From: an uncultured Alphaproteobacteria bacterium
GTDB taxonomy: Bacteria > Pseudomonadota > Alphaproteobacteria > HIMB59 > GCA-002718135
DNA: 64,000 nt
Direction: 5' to 3'
Assembly (NCBI GenBank): GCA_902577945.1
Contig: CACHBB010000001.1
Location: 45,344-109,343, forward strand
Shown: positions 17,283 through 27,103 of the stretch, piece after piece
Numbering within the stretch: position 1 is the first letter of the stretch
Layout of the letters: each line of letters begins with the position of its first letter
Notes under the pieces: model-generated
Seen by the model: only the letters and a program-made list of their open reading frames with translations
What the model was told of the DNA's origin: nothing
The model's database searches: none
Position numbers and translations under genes: made by a program

Positions 17283-20200
17283 GCTGATTTTTCTTCTTTA
17301 ATTAAAACTGGTTGATCAAATTTATTAATCATTTCTTTTGGAACTATCTGCCAAAATAGTAATTTTTCATTATCCCAGTTATCTAATATATTTTGAGCAT
17401 ATTTAGAGTTTGTCTCTTTGACATGCTCTTCAATTTTTTGAATTAATATTTGTTCCCAATAGTTTGTCATTTGTTGTTGATAAAAAATGTCTTCAAGATT
17501 AATTCTTAGAGGAAGCGTACCCTCTTTGTCATAAACAAATGCCATACCACCTGTCATTCCTGCTCCAAAATTATTACCAACCTCTCCAAGAATAACAGCA
17601 CTTCCACCCGTCATATATTCACAACCATTATCTCCACAGCCTTCTATAACCGCATGTGCCCCTGAATTTCTTACACCAAATCTGTCTCCTGCAGTTCCTG
17701 CAGCAAATAATTTTCCTCGTGTTGCACCATATAGAATTGTATTTCCTATAATTACGTTTTTATTTGTTGGTAGTGATGAAGCAGAACTTGGTTGAATAAC
17801 AATCTTACCTCCAGATAGTCCTTTTGCAACATAATCATTTGCATCTCCATAAACTCTTAAGGTAGTTCCTTGTACACTCCATGCACCAAAAGATTGACCA
17901 GCCGACCCATGAAAGTTAACAGTAAAAAAATCTTCATCAAGAGTGTTCATACCTTTTGTAGTTGTAATTTCAGAAGCTAATCTGGTTCCGATCGCTCTAT
18001 CTGTATTTTGAATATTATAGTTTAACTCAATTTTATTATTATTATCAAAAAATGACTTTGCATCATCTATTATTTTTAAATCTAAACTATCATTTACTTT
18101 GTTAATAGTATTCTTTTTACTATTAAAATCTCCTACAGCTGAATCTATTGTTTGAATGATTGGATTAAGATCAAGATCATCAAGATCTGAACTTCCTCTG
18201 CTTACTTGATAAAGAAGATCCGACCTTCCAACAACTTCATCTAGGGAATTAAAACCAAGGTTAGATAAAATTTCTCTAACTTCTTCGGCAATAAAGCTAA
18301 ATAAATTAATAACTTTTTCAGGTGTGCCAGTAAACTTTTCTCTTAACTTTTCATCTTGAGAACATACTCCAACTGGGCAAGTATTAGAGTGACACTGTCT
18401 TACCATTATACAACCCATTGCAACTAAACTAGCTGTGCCAATACCGTATTCTTCCGCTCCAAGCATTGCAGCTATAACAATGTCTTTACCGGTTTTTAAA
18501 CCACCGTCTGTTCTAAGAACTACTTTGTCTCTTAAGTTATTTAAAGATAAAACTTGATGAACTTCACTTAAACCTAACTCCCATGGAAGACCTGCGTATT
18601 TAATACTTGTTTGAGGACTTGCACCAGTTCCACCATTATGGCCTGAAATTAAAATAGTATCTGCTTTTGCTTTTGCTACACCAGCAGCTACAGTGCCAAT
18701 TCCTGATTGCGCTACAAGTTTAACACAAACTTTTGCTTTTGGATTTATTTGTTTTAAATCATAAATAAGTTGTGCAAGATCTTCTATTGAATAAATATCA
18801 TGATGAGGTGGTGGACTAATTAGAGTTACGCCTTCTGTTGAATGTCTTAGTTTTGCAATTAAACCTGTAACCTTACCTCCTGGTAATTGCCCACCCTCTC
18901 CAGGCTTTGCACCTTGAGCAACTTTAATTTCAATTTCTTCACAGTTGTTTAAATACTCAGCTGTTACTCCAAAACGTCCACTAGCAATTTGTTTAATTTT
19001 TGAAGATGCATTATCTCCATTTGCTTTAGGTTTAAATCTGATTGGATCCTCTCCACCTTCACCTGAATCTGATTTTGCACCAATTCTATTCATGGCTACA
19101 GATAATGTTTCATGTGCTTCTGGACTTAATGCACCAAGTGAAATACCTGGCGCTACTAATCTCTTTCTAATTTCTTGAGATGGTTCAACATTAATTGATA
19201 GATTTTTATTCTCTTTATTTTTTTTGAAATTTAAAAGATCGCGAATATTAATTGGATCCATGTCATCTACCATTAAAGAATATTTTTTAAATAAAGAATA
19301 GTTATTTGAAGAAACTGCAGTTTGTAGCATGTGAATGGAACGAGCTTCGAATGCATGTTTTTCTCCACCAAACCTGTATCTATAATTTCCGCCAATAGGT
19401 AAAGTAATAATATTTTCTTCATAAGCTTTATCGTGAGCCTCTCTTGATCTATTTTCAATGCCGCTGATACCTATTCCTGAAATTTTAGAACTCATGGATG
19501 GAAAATATTTATTCATTAAGTTTCTGCTTAGACCAATGGCCTCAAAGTTACACCCACCACGATATGAGTTAACAACAGAAATACCCATCTTACTCATTGT
19601 TTTCAACAGGCCGTTGTTTATTGAGTTAATAAATCTCTCAACACATTCTTCGTATGTTAAATTTTTAAATAATCCTTTTTTATGCCTATCAGCTATTGCT
19701 TGTTGAGCCATATAAGCATTTACACTAGTTGCCCCAACGCCAATAAGAACAGCAAAATAATGAACATCAAGACATTCAGCTGACTGAACATTAAGTGAAA
19801 TAAAAGTTCTTAAGTTATTTTTAATTAAATAATGATGAACAGAACTTGTTACTAAAATCATAGGAAGCGCAATTCTTGTTTTAGACATTGCCTTGTCACT
19901 TAATATAATATGAACATAACCTTCTCTAACAGCTTTTTCAGCCTCTTTATTTATTCTTAAAATTTCGTTTTCAAAATTATTGTCTTCATTAGTTTTATCC
20001 ATTGTCGTATCAATAATCTTAACTGTATCTTTCATATATTTTCTCATAGATTTAAATTGCTCTATAGATAAAACAGGTGAGTTTAATTGAAGGTGATCAC
20101 ACTGGTTTTCATTTTCATCAAGAATATTACTTAAATTTCCTATTCTCGTTCTAAGACTCATGACAACTCTTTCTCTTAGAGAATCTATTGGTGGGTTTGT

Positions 20201-21799
20201 TACTTGACTGAAATTTTGTCTAAAAAAGTGATGAAGCCCACGGTATTTATTTGAAAGCACAGCAAGAGGCGTATCATCTCCCATAGAGCCTGTTGCTTCT
20301 TTTCTTTCAGCAATCATAGGGTGGAGTATTAATTCAATATCTTCTACTGACCATGCAAAGCATGCCATTCTTTTTCTCAAATCACTTGAGTCTAAATCTC
20401 TAAATTCCTCATCAGCAGAATTGACAAGTTTATCAATATAAGAAATTTTCTTAGTCCAGTTTCCAAATGGTTTAGTATCTGATAAATACTTCTTAATTTC
20501 ATTGTCTTTGTAAAATTTTTGTTCTTTAAAGTTTATTGCAATTAGTTGACCCGGACCTACTCTTCCCCTTTCAACAACATCTTGTTCATTAACTTTTACC
20601 ATGCCTGTTTCGGAACCAGCAATCAATAAATTTTTTGTAAGAGTATAGCGAATTGGTCTTAAACCATTTCTATCCATACCAGCTATTGCCCAATCATCAT
20701 GAGCTCCACATATAGCAGCTGGTCCATCCCAGGGCTCCATAACAGCACCACCATAAGCATATAAATCTTTTAATTTTTTTGGAAAATCTCTTCTGTGTGC
20801 CCACGCTTCAGGAATTGTCATTATTTTTGCCATTGGAAGAGAACGATTTGCTTTAACAAGTAATTCAACTGTTGAGTCTAATGCAGCTGAGTCAGAAGCA
20901 TTTGAGTCTATGATTGGCTTTAAGTCATCAACGTTACTTCCAAAATTTTGATGTTGCATTCTAGGTTCATGGGCAGACATCCAGTTTTTATTCCCTTTTA
21001 GAGTATTGATTTCACCATTATGAGCAATTACTCTAAATGGTTGTGCAAGTGACCATGTAGGGAATGTGTTTGTAGAATATCTCTGATGATAGACAGCATA
21101 CCTAGATACAAAATTTTCTTTTTGTATGTCAGGATAAAAATTTGAAAGCTGTTCAGCTAAAAACATTCCTTTGTAAACAATTGATTGGCAAGAAAGAGAA
21201 CAGATATAAAAATCTGATATATTTTGTCGTCTTATTTCTTTCTCAATTCTTTTTCTAATAATATAAAGTTTGTTATCGAATTCTTTTTCATCTTGTATTT
21301 TTTCATTCGATATAAGTATTTGTTCTATTTCAGGTCTGGTAGCTTTAGCCTTATCACCAATAATCGAAGAATTAATTGGGACATGTCGCCAACCATATAT
21401 TTTTAGACCTTCTCTAATTATTTCAGATTCTACTATTGTACGTGCATTTTCCTGTGCTACAAAATCAGTTCTTGGTAAAAAAATCATACCAACGCCAAAA
21501 GGATAATCATTTGGTTTGTGCCCTGTTCTTTCAATTTTTTCTTTAAAAAAATCTTTAGGAATAGATAATTGAATTCCAGCACCATCACCTGTTTTACCAT
21601 CTGCATCGACAGCTCCTCTGTGATAGAGAACCTTGAGTGCTTGTACTCCTAACTCTACAATTTCTCGTGTTTCAGAGCCGTCCAAAGAAGCAATTAATCC
21701 AACCCCACATGATGAATGCTCATCTTTTTCATCATATATGTGATTATCTTCAAGAAATTTTTTATTCTTCTTATATTTTTCGATAAAATTTTTATGCAT
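17279..21799 (-). CDS. gltB: glutamate synthase (NADPH) large subunit
   Basis: 1506 residues from the ATG at 21799; the longer frame starting with TTG at 21805 adds two residues. A short propeptide ends before Cys31 in HSSCGVGLIASLDG, the N-terminal nucleophile of the class II glutaminase domain. The central domain, the FMN-binding synthase domain with the 3Fe-4S motif CHSNTCPVGVC, and the C-terminal GXGXG beta-helix (repeated GG/GN loops) follow. It converts 2-oxoglutarate plus glutamine to two glutamates; ammonia is channelled between active sites. The start overlaps the gltD stop by 8 bases (ATGCATAA), so the two are coupled. Confidence 0.98.
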   Translation of the reverse strand: MHKNFIEKYKKNKKFLEDNHIYDEKDEHSSCGVGLIASLDGSETREIVELGVQALKVLYHRGAVDADGKTGDGAGIQLSIPKDFFKEKIERTGHKPNDYPFGVGMIFLPRTDFVAQENARTIVESEIIREGLKIYGWRHVPINSSIIGDKAKATRPEIEQILISNEKIQDEKEFDNKLYIIRKRIEKEIRRQNISDFYICSLSCQSIVYKGMFLAEQLSNFYPDIQKENFVSRYAVYHQRYSTNTFPTWSLAQPFRVIAHNGEINTLKGNKNWMSAHEPRMQHQNFGSNVDDLKPIIDSNASDSAALDSTVELLVKANRSLPMAKIMTIPEAWAHRRDFPKKLKDLYAYGGAVMEPWDGPAAICGAHDDWAIAGMDRNGLRPIRYTLTKNLLIAGSETGMVKVNEQDVVERGRVGPGQLIAINFKEQKFYKDNEIKKYLSDTKPFGNWTKKISYIDKLVNSADEEFRDLDSSDLRKRMACFAWSVEDIELILHPMIAERKEATGSMGDDTPLAVLSNKYRGLHHFFRQNFSQVTNPPIDSLRERVVMSLRTRIGNLSNILDENENQCDHLQLNSPVLSIEQFKSMRKYMKDTVKIIDTTMDKTNEDNNFENEILRINKEAEKAVREGYVHIILSDKAMSKTRIALPMILVTSSVHHYLIKNNLRTFISLNVQSAECLDVHYFAVLIGVGATSVNAYMAQQAIADRHKKGLFKNLTYEECVERFINSINNGLLKTMSKMGISVVNSYRGGCNFEAIGLSRNLMNKYFPSMSSKISGIGISGIENRSREAHDKAYEENIITLPIGGNYRYRFGGEKHAFEARSIHMLQTAVSSNNYSLFKKYSLMVDDMDPINIRDLLNFKKNKENKNLSINVEPSQEIRKRLVAPGISLGALSPEAHETLSVAMNRIGAKSDSGEGGEDPIRFKPKANGDNASSKIKQIASGRFGVTAEYLNNCEEIEIKVAQGAKPGEGGQLPGGKVTGLIAKLRHSTEGVTLISPPPHHDIYSIEDLAQLIYDLKQINPKAKVCVKLVAQSGIGTVAAGVAKAKADTILISGHNGGTGASPQTSIKYAGLPWELGLSEVHQVLSLNNLRDKVVLRTDGGLKTGKDIVIAAMLGAEEYGIGTASLVAMGCIMVRQCHSNTCPVGVCSQDEKLREKFTGTPEKVINLFSFIAEEVREILSNLGFNSLDEVVGRSDLLYQVSRGSSDLDDLDLNPIIQTIDSAVGDFNSKKNTINKVNDSLDLKIIDDAKSFFDNNNKIELNYNIQNTDRAIGTRLASEITTTKGMNTLDEDFFTVNFHGSAGQSFGAWSVQGTTLRVYGDANDYVAKGLSGGKIVIQPSSASSLPTNKNVIIGNTILYGATRGKLFAAGTAGDRFGVRNSGAHAVIEGCGDNGCEYMTGGSAVILGEVGNNFGAGMTGGMAFVYDKEGTLPLRINLEDIFYQQQMTNYWEQILIQKIEEHVKETNSKYAQNILDNWDNEKLLFWQIVPKEMINKFDQPVLIKEEKSA

Positions 21800-23237
21800 T
21801 TGCAACTTTCTTTTTCTCTCTGTTTTTTGAAAATTGCTTGAACTCTATATATTCTTTAATGTTTTTTGCAGCATCTCTGCCATCTTTGATACCCCATACT
21901 ACAAGACTTGCACCTCTAACAATATCGCCTGCAGCAAAGACACCTTCTATTGATGTCATCATATTTTTATAATTAATTTTAAGAGTTCCCCATCTTGTTA
22001 CTGTTAATTCGTGATTGTTAAAAAGTTTAGGTAAATTTTCAGGCTCAAAACCAAGAGCCTCTATAACTAGATCAACATTAAGTTCTTTCTCTGTTCCCTC
22101 TTTTGGCTCAGGTTTTCTTCTACCAGATTCATCTGGTTCACCAAGTTGCATAAGAACAGTTCTGACATTTTTTAAAGAACCGTTTCCAGAATATTGAGTT
22201 GGTAGAGTTAACCATTGAAAGTCAACTCCCTCTTCAATAGCATTTTGAACTTCTCTTTGTGATCCGGGCATATTATTTTTATCACGTCTGTATAAACACT
22301 TAACAGATTTCGCACCTTGCCTAACCGCAGTCCTAACACAATCCATCGCCGTATCACCGCCGCCTATAACTACAACATTTTTACCATGTGCATTTAATCT
22401 TCCATTTGTAAAGTCTTCAACGCTATCCTTCAAACCAGTCTTATTGCTTGCTATTAAAAAATCTAATGCTGGAACTACGTTATTAAAATTTGAAGTGTTA
22501 AGATTAATTTCTCTAAATTTGTAAACACCTGTGGCTATTAAAATTGCATCATGTTTATTTTTTATTTCTTCAAAAGTTATATCTTTTCCAATATTACAAT
22601 TTAATTCAAACTTAATACCACTTTCTTTTAAACGCTCAGTTCTTCTAATGACTATATCTTTTTCTAATTTAAAATTAGGAATACCATAAATTAAAAGGCC
22701 ACCTGGTCTATCATATCGATCGTATATAGTGATCTGAAATCCTTTTTTTCTAAGTTCTTCAGCTGCAGCCAAGCCAGCTGGACCTGAACCAATTATTCCA
22801 ATGCTTTCTTTTTTTTCTTCTACCGGAATTATTTTTTTTACCCAACCTTCATCCCAAGCTTTATCAGTAATATACTTTTCAATTGAACCAATAGTAACTG
22901 TTCCGTGACCTGATTGTTCAATCACACAGTTACCTTCACACAGACGATCTTGAGGACAGATACGTCCACAAATTTCTGGCATATTATTTGTTGAACTTGA
23001 GATTTCAAATGCCTCTTTCATTCTATCTTCAGCTGTAAGTTTCAACCAATCAGGAATATTGTTGTGAAGCGGACAATGAACCTGACAGAATGGAACTCCA
23101 CATTGAGAACACCTAGAAGCTTGCTCTTCCGCTTTCTCAGATGCATACTTGGCATAAATCTCATCAAAAGATTTTATCCTTTTTTCTGCAGTAATTTTGT
23201 TAGGATTTTCTTTATTTATTTTAACAAACTTTAACAT
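21792..23237 (-). CDS. gltD: glutamate synthase (NADPH) small subunit
   Basis: 481 residues. The N-terminal part binds two 4Fe-4S clusters (CSQCGVPFCQVHCPL and CGRICPQDRLCEGNC); an FAD-binding GSGPAGLAAAEELR motif is near residue 150 and an NADPH-binding VVIGGGDTAMDCV motif near 290. It passes electrons from NADPH through FAD and Fe-S clusters to GltB. It is the first gene of a gltD-gltB operon, the reverse of the usual gltB-gltD order. The 118-base gap upstream holds a terminator-like hairpin for the preceding gene and presumably the gltD promoter, for which I see no clear sigma70 boxes. Confidence 0.98.
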   Translation of the reverse strand: MLKFVKINKENPNKITAEKRIKSFDEIYAKYASEKAEEQASRCSQCGVPFCQVHCPLHNNIPDWLKLTAEDRMKEAFEISSSTNNMPEICGRICPQDRLCEGNCVIEQSGHGTVTIGSIEKYITDKAWDEGWVKKIIPVEEKKESIGIIGSGPAGLAAAEELRKKGFQITIYDRYDRPGGLLIYGIPNFKLEKDIVIRRTERLKESGIKFELNCNIGKDITFEEIKNKHDAILIATGVYKFREINLNTSNFNNVVPALDFLIASNKTGLKDSVEDFTNGRLNAHGKNVVVIGGGDTAMDCVRTAVRQGAKSVKCLYRRDKNNMPGSQREVQNAIEEGVDFQWLTLPTQYSGNGSLKNVRTVLMQLGEPDESGRRKPEPKEGTEKELNVDLVIEALGFEPENLPKLFNNHELTVTRWGTLKINYKNMMTSIEGVFAAGDIVRGASLVVWGIKDGRDAAKNIKEYIEFKQFSKNREKKKVANA

Positions 23238-23317
23238 TTAGGGCAGCATTGTTTACTAATTTATAAGGTAATAACCGAATATACTTATTAAAATTAAAAA
23301 TAAACTAAAAAAATACT

Positions 23318-23345
23318 AATTTAGTCCCAGCTTTTTACTAAATTA
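23318..23345 (-). terminator. intrinsic-terminator-like hairpin after the NDUFA9-like gene
   Basis: On the minus strand TAATTTAGT and ACTAAATTA form a perfect 9-bp stem around an 11-base loop, followed within three bases by a run of seven T (23307-23313). It lies 11 bases after the stop of the gene at 23356 and upstream of gltD. The stem is AT-rich, hence moderate confidence. Confidence 0.5.
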
Positions 23346-23355
23346 ATTAAAATGG

Positions 23356-24261
23356 CTAATTTTCAACAATATTTTTAACAATTTGAAGTGTATCTTGTGG
23401 ATTAATATCTAAATTTTTAAAAGATTTGTCTATATTTTGAATAATATTATCTTTTTCAAATAGCAGTAACTGCTCTGAAGTTAAAGGCGAGAAAGGAGTT
23501 TTTTCAGCAAAACTTATTAATATTTTCATCAAATTTAAAGGTACAGGCACTAAAACTCTTGTTCTATTGAGACATTTCGAAACGTAGTTATAAAAATCTT
23601 TATATGTTAGAATTCTTGGACCAGCTAATTCATATATATTTTTGCCTGTAATTTGGTTACTTATTATTTTTTCCACTGCCAAAGACACATCATCAATAAA
23701 AACGGGTTGAAACTTTATCTTGCCGTCTCCAAACAAAGGGACAAAAAAAGACATTTTAAATATTGGTAATAATCTCTTAAGAAAGACATCTCCACCACCA
23801 ATAATTATTCCTGGTCTAATAATTGAAGTATTATCAATCATTTTGAATGCCTCTTTTTCAGTCTTATGAATTGCAGTACTTCTTTGTGAATTTTTATCTG
23901 TATCCACCCCAAGACCTGAAAAGAATACAAATTGCTTTAAATCTTTATTAGATTTTAAAATCTTTATTAGTTTTTTATTAAAATTAAAAATTATCTCATT
24001 AAAAGGACCTTTTTTTTGATCATAAGTGGTTTTAAGATTTATACATATGTCAGTATTCATTAAAATAGATTGGAGTCTTTTGTCATTTAAAGTAGTGTAT
24101 CTAAAAGGTATGATTTGGCCAGTAACTCCCAAAAGTCTAATTTTTGCCTCTTGTATTGATTTTTGATATGGCACAATAATTTTATAACCATTTTTAGCTA
24201 ATCTTCTTAGAATATGTTTTCCTACAAAACCTGACCCCCCAAAAATAACTATTGATTTCAT
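23356..24261 (-). CDS. NAD(P)-dependent epimerase-like protein of the NDUFA9 family
   Basis: 301 residues, atypical short-chain dehydrogenase. The dinucleotide-binding motif VIFGGSGFVGKHIL is at residues 4-17; later SIIRPGIIIGGGD and GDGKIKFQPVFIDDVSLAVE match the complex I NDUFA9-like subgroup widespread in alphaproteobacteria. The YxxxK catalytic pair of true epimerases is not obvious, as expected for this group. The role is probably linked to respiratory complex I assembly or quinone-related metabolism; this is inference from the family. The gene is divergent from rnd (62 bases between starts). Confidence 0.82.
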   Translation of the reverse strand: MKSIVIFGGSGFVGKHILRRLAKNGYKIIVPYQKSIQEAKIRLLGVTGQIIPFRYTTLNDKRLQSILMNTDICINLKTTYDQKKGPFNEIIFNFNKKLIKILKSNKDLKQFVFFSGLGVDTDKNSQRSTAIHKTEKEAFKMIDNTSIIRPGIIIGGGDVFLKRLLPIFKMSFFVPLFGDGKIKFQPVFIDDVSLAVEKIISNQITGKNIYELAGPRILTYKDFYNYVSKCLNRTRVLVPVPLNLMKILISFAEKTPFSPLTSEQLLLFEKDNIIQNIDKSFKNLDINPQDTLQIVKNIVEN

Positions 24262-24323
24262 GACCTTTAAAAAAATAAATGATATAATATTAAAATATAC
24301 ATAGTATAGGCAAATATATCAAA

Positions 24324-24932
24324 ATGAAAATAAATCTTTATGAAGGTGATTTACCAGAAAATATTCAGCTATCAAATTGTATTGCGTTAGATAGTGAAAC
24401 AATGGGCTTAAACCCAAAAAGAGATAAATTATGCCTCATTCAGATATCAAATGGAGATGGTATATGCCACCTTGTAAAAATTGATCTAAAAGTTAAAAAA
24501 CCTCATAATCTTATTAGAATTTTAAAAAACAATAAAATAAATAAAATCTTTCATTTTGCTAGATTTGATGTTGCTGTATTTAAACATAATTTTAAAATTA
24601 ATATCAAAAATATCTACTGCACTAAAATAGCATCAAAATTAGTCAGAACCTATACAGATAAACATGGATATAAAGATCTTTGTGCTGAATTATTAAACAA
24701 ACAAATATCTAAGACTGAGCAGTCTTCAGATTGGGGAGGAAATTTAACAAAAGAACAACAACAATATGCTGCTAATGATGTTTTATATCTTCATCAATTG
24801 AAAGAAAAATTAAACTTAATGCTGATTAGAGAAAATAGAAAAAAACTAGCAGATGCCTGTTTTAATTTTATTGAACATAGAACTAATTTGGATATTAATG
24901 GTTGGGCTGACATTGATATATTTAGACATTAA
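24324..24932 (+). CDS. rnd: ribonuclease D (single-domain)
   Basis: 202 residues: only the DEDDy 3'-5' exonuclease domain, without the C-terminal HRDC domains of the E. coli enzyme, which is the usual alphaproteobacterial form. Catalytic motifs are visible: IALDSETMGL (first D and E), FHFARFDVAVF, and the ExoIII motif YAANDVLYLHQL with Tyr and Asp. It trims 3' ends of tRNA and other small RNAs. Five bases separate it from kdsD; the rnd-kdsD-lptCAB order is conserved in alphaproteobacteria. Confidence 0.93.
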   Translation: MKINLYEGDLPENIQLSNCIALDSETMGLNPKRDKLCLIQISNGDGICHLVKIDLKVKKPHNLIRILKNNKINKIFHFARFDVAVFKHNFKINIKNIYCTKIASKLVRTYTDKHGYKDLCAELLNKQISKTEQSSDWGGNLTKEQQQYAANDVLYLHQLKEKLNLMLIRENRKKLADACFNFIEHRTNLDINGWADIDIFRH

Positions 24933-24937
24933 CTATT

Positions 24938-25891
24938 ATGAAGAACAAAATATTATTAAGTGCAAAAAGAACATTCGCTAAAGAATTAAAAAGTATTAAA
25001 ACATTATCTTCAACATTTAATAATAATTTTTATAAGGCCGTAGAAACAATACATAACTTAAAGGGAAGAGTTATTGTTACTGGAATTGGAAAAAGTGCTC
25101 ACATAGGAAATAAATTTTCAGCAACTCTTACTTCGACTGGCACACCATCATACTTTATCCACGCTACTGAAGCTAGTCATGGAGACTTAGGAAGTATTAG
25201 GAAAAATGATTGCGTAATAGCAATATCGAATTCAGGTGAAACATCTGAGTTAAATAACATTGTCCAATTTACGAAAAGATTTGATATAACTTTAATAAGT
25301 ATTACTAGTAATCCAAAAAGCTCACTGCATAACAATGCTTCAATTGGAATATTATATAAAAAACCTACTGAAGCTTGTCCATTAAATTTAGCTCCTACTT
25401 CGTCTACAACTATGTCTCTAATTATTGGTGATTGTATTGCTATTGCTTTGCTAGAACTTAAGGGTTTTAAAAGTGATCAATTCAGAAGCTTACATCCAGG
25501 TGGGAATCTTGGGAAAGATTTAAAATATGTATCTGATATAATGCATCTAGGAAGTTCTGTTCCAATTGCAAAATTAGAAGATAAAATGTCCAAATCTTTA
25601 ATAACAATGACAAAAAAAAGCTTCGGTTGCATAGGTGTAGTTGATAATAAAAAAAATATTGTTGGAATCATTACAGATGGTGATTTAAGAAGAAAGCTTA
25701 ACTCAAAATTTTTTGAAAAAAAAGCAAAGGATATTATGACTAAAAATCCTACATTAGCAAACAAAGAAATGTTAGTTGGTGAAGCCATAAATATTATGAA
25801 TTCAAAAAAAATTACAAGCTTATTTGTTTGTGAAGGTAAAAAACCAATAGGCATAATTCACATTCATGACTTATTAAGGCTTTCTAGTTAA
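24938..25891 (+). CDS. kdsD: arabinose-5-phosphate isomerase (KpsF/GutQ family)
   Basis: 317 residues: an N-terminal SIS domain (about 25-180, with TGIGKSAHIGNKFSATLTST and AISNSGETSE) followed by two CBS domains (from about 205 and 270). It interconverts ribulose-5-phosphate and arabinose-5-phosphate, the first step to Kdo for the LPS inner core. Placed directly before the LPS-export genes lptC, lptA and lptB, consistent with an LPS-dedicated operon and with the organism making Kdo-containing LPS. Confidence 0.95.
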   Translation: MKNKILLSAKRTFAKELKSIKTLSSTFNNNFYKAVETIHNLKGRVIVTGIGKSAHIGNKFSATLTSTGTPSYFIHATEASHGDLGSIRKNDCVIAISNSGETSELNNIVQFTKRFDITLISITSNPKSSLHNNASIGILYKKPTEACPLNLAPTSSTTMSLIIGDCIAIALLELKGFKSDQFRSLHPGGNLGKDLKYVSDIMHLGSSVPIAKLEDKMSKSLITMTKKSFGCIGVVDNKKNIVGIITDGDLRRKLNSKFFEKKAKDIMTKNPTLANKEMLVGEAINIMNSKKITSLFVCEGKKPIGIIHIHDLLRLSS

Positions 25892-25892
25892 A

Positions 25893-26339
25893 TTGAATCA
25901 TTTACTTTCATTTAATAAAAAATTAATAATTATTTTAGGTTTCATAATATGCAGTATTGCAATACTGTTTTATTCAATGAAGTATTTATCATTAGAAAAT
26001 AATAAAATAGTAAATCAAATAAGCATATCAAATGTTGACATAACTGAGCCTAGGTTTTCTATAAATAGCTCTTCTCAAAAAATTTTAGTAACAGCAAAAG
26101 AAGGAAACTTTATTGAAGAAAATAAAATTCTATTGAAAAAAAATGTAAAATTTTCTTCAAATAATTTTAGTATTGAGTCAGATAATGTAACGTTTGACCG
26201 TGTAAAACAAACTGCATTTAGTGAACAAAAATCAGTATTTAAATCAAATAAAACAACAATTTCTTCAGAAGGTTTTAATATTTATGATAATGGAAATAAA
26301 ATAAAATTTTTTGGTAATTCAGTGATTATTTTAAAATGA
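25893..26339 (+). CDS. lptC: LPS export protein LptC
   Basis: 148 residues. One N-terminal membrane anchor (about 9-29, LIIILGFIICSIAILFYSM) and a periplasmic beta-jellyroll domain with repeating DVTEP/NFIEENK-like strands. LptC sits in the inner-membrane LptB2FGC complex and hands LPS to LptA. Start is TTG one base after the kdsD stop; there is no nearby ATG before the anchor. The 3' end overlaps lptA by 4 bases (ATGA). Confidence 0.85.
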   Translation: MNHLLSFNKKLIIILGFIICSIAILFYSMKYLSLENNKIVNQISISNVDITEPRFSINSSSQKILVTAKEGNFIEENKILLKKNVKFSSNNFSIESDNVTFDRVKQTAFSEQKSVFKSNKTTISSEGFNIYDNGNKIKFFGNSVIILK

Positions 26340-27103
26340 AAATATCTTTATTTATCTTGTTAACAGTTTTAATTACAATGAATATAGCTTCGGCAAGAAA
26401 AGTTGGAGAAACTGAAATAACTACTGATGATGGTATTGAAGTTTTTCAAAATGAAAAATATTACTTGTTAAATACAAATGTAAAAATTGTATCAGATAGT
26501 TTTAAATTATCTGGTGATAAAATTAAAATTTTCTTTAACAATGATCTTTACGATATAAATATTATTGATGGAGAGGGCAATATAAAATTAGAATCAGAAA
26601 TCTATAAAATAAATGCAAGTAGTGAAAAATTAATATTTAAAGTAGAAAGTGAAGAAATTAATTTACAAGGTTTGAATTCAAGACTTATTACAGATGAAAT
26701 TGAAATGTTTTCAGATGAAGAAATAAATGTAAATAATTCAAATGGAAACTTTTACATAAATGGTCTAAACTCAGCTCTAAAATCAGATACAGTTTTAATT
26801 CAAGGTAAAAAAATAGAGGGAGTTTTTGATAATAGCCAAGATACAAAAGAAATAATTATTCTTAATGTATTTGATGAAGATCTCGCTTACACTAAAACAA
26901 ATAATACTGAAATGTATGCCAATATAATTAACTATAATAGAAAAAATTCTCTAATAGAATTAGAAAATAATGTAAAGATTATTAGAGATGGAGAAATTAT
27001 TACTGGTGATTATGGAACACTTAATATGGAAACAAATTCATACAAAGTAAAATCAAAAGATTCAAAAAAAGTTAAGGTTATTATTTCTAATCAAGATGAG
27101 TAA
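26336..27103 (+). CDS. lptA: LPS transport periplasmic protein LptA
   Basis: 255 residues. An N-terminal signal peptide (MKISLFILLTVLITMNIASA, likely cleaved after ASA) precedes a repetitive beta-strand domain of the OstA type, alternating short strands and Asp/Asn turns, that polymerises into the periplasmic bridge for LPS. It is longer than E. coli LptA (185 residues), in line with the extended OstA proteins of alphaproteobacteria. It overlaps both lptC (4 bases) and lptB (8 bases), indicating translational coupling. Confidence 0.85.
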   Translation: MKISLFILLTVLITMNIASARKVGETEITTDDGIEVFQNEKYYLLNTNVKIVSDSFKLSGDKIKIFFNNDLYDINIIDGEGNIKLESEIYKINASSEKLIFKVESEEINLQGLNSRLITDEIEMFSDEEINVNNSNGNFYINGLNSALKSDTVLIQGKKIEGVFDNSQDTKEIIILNVFDEDLAYTKTNNTEMYANIINYNRKNSLIELENNVKIIRDGEIITGDYGTLNMETNSYKVKSKDSKKVKVIISNQDE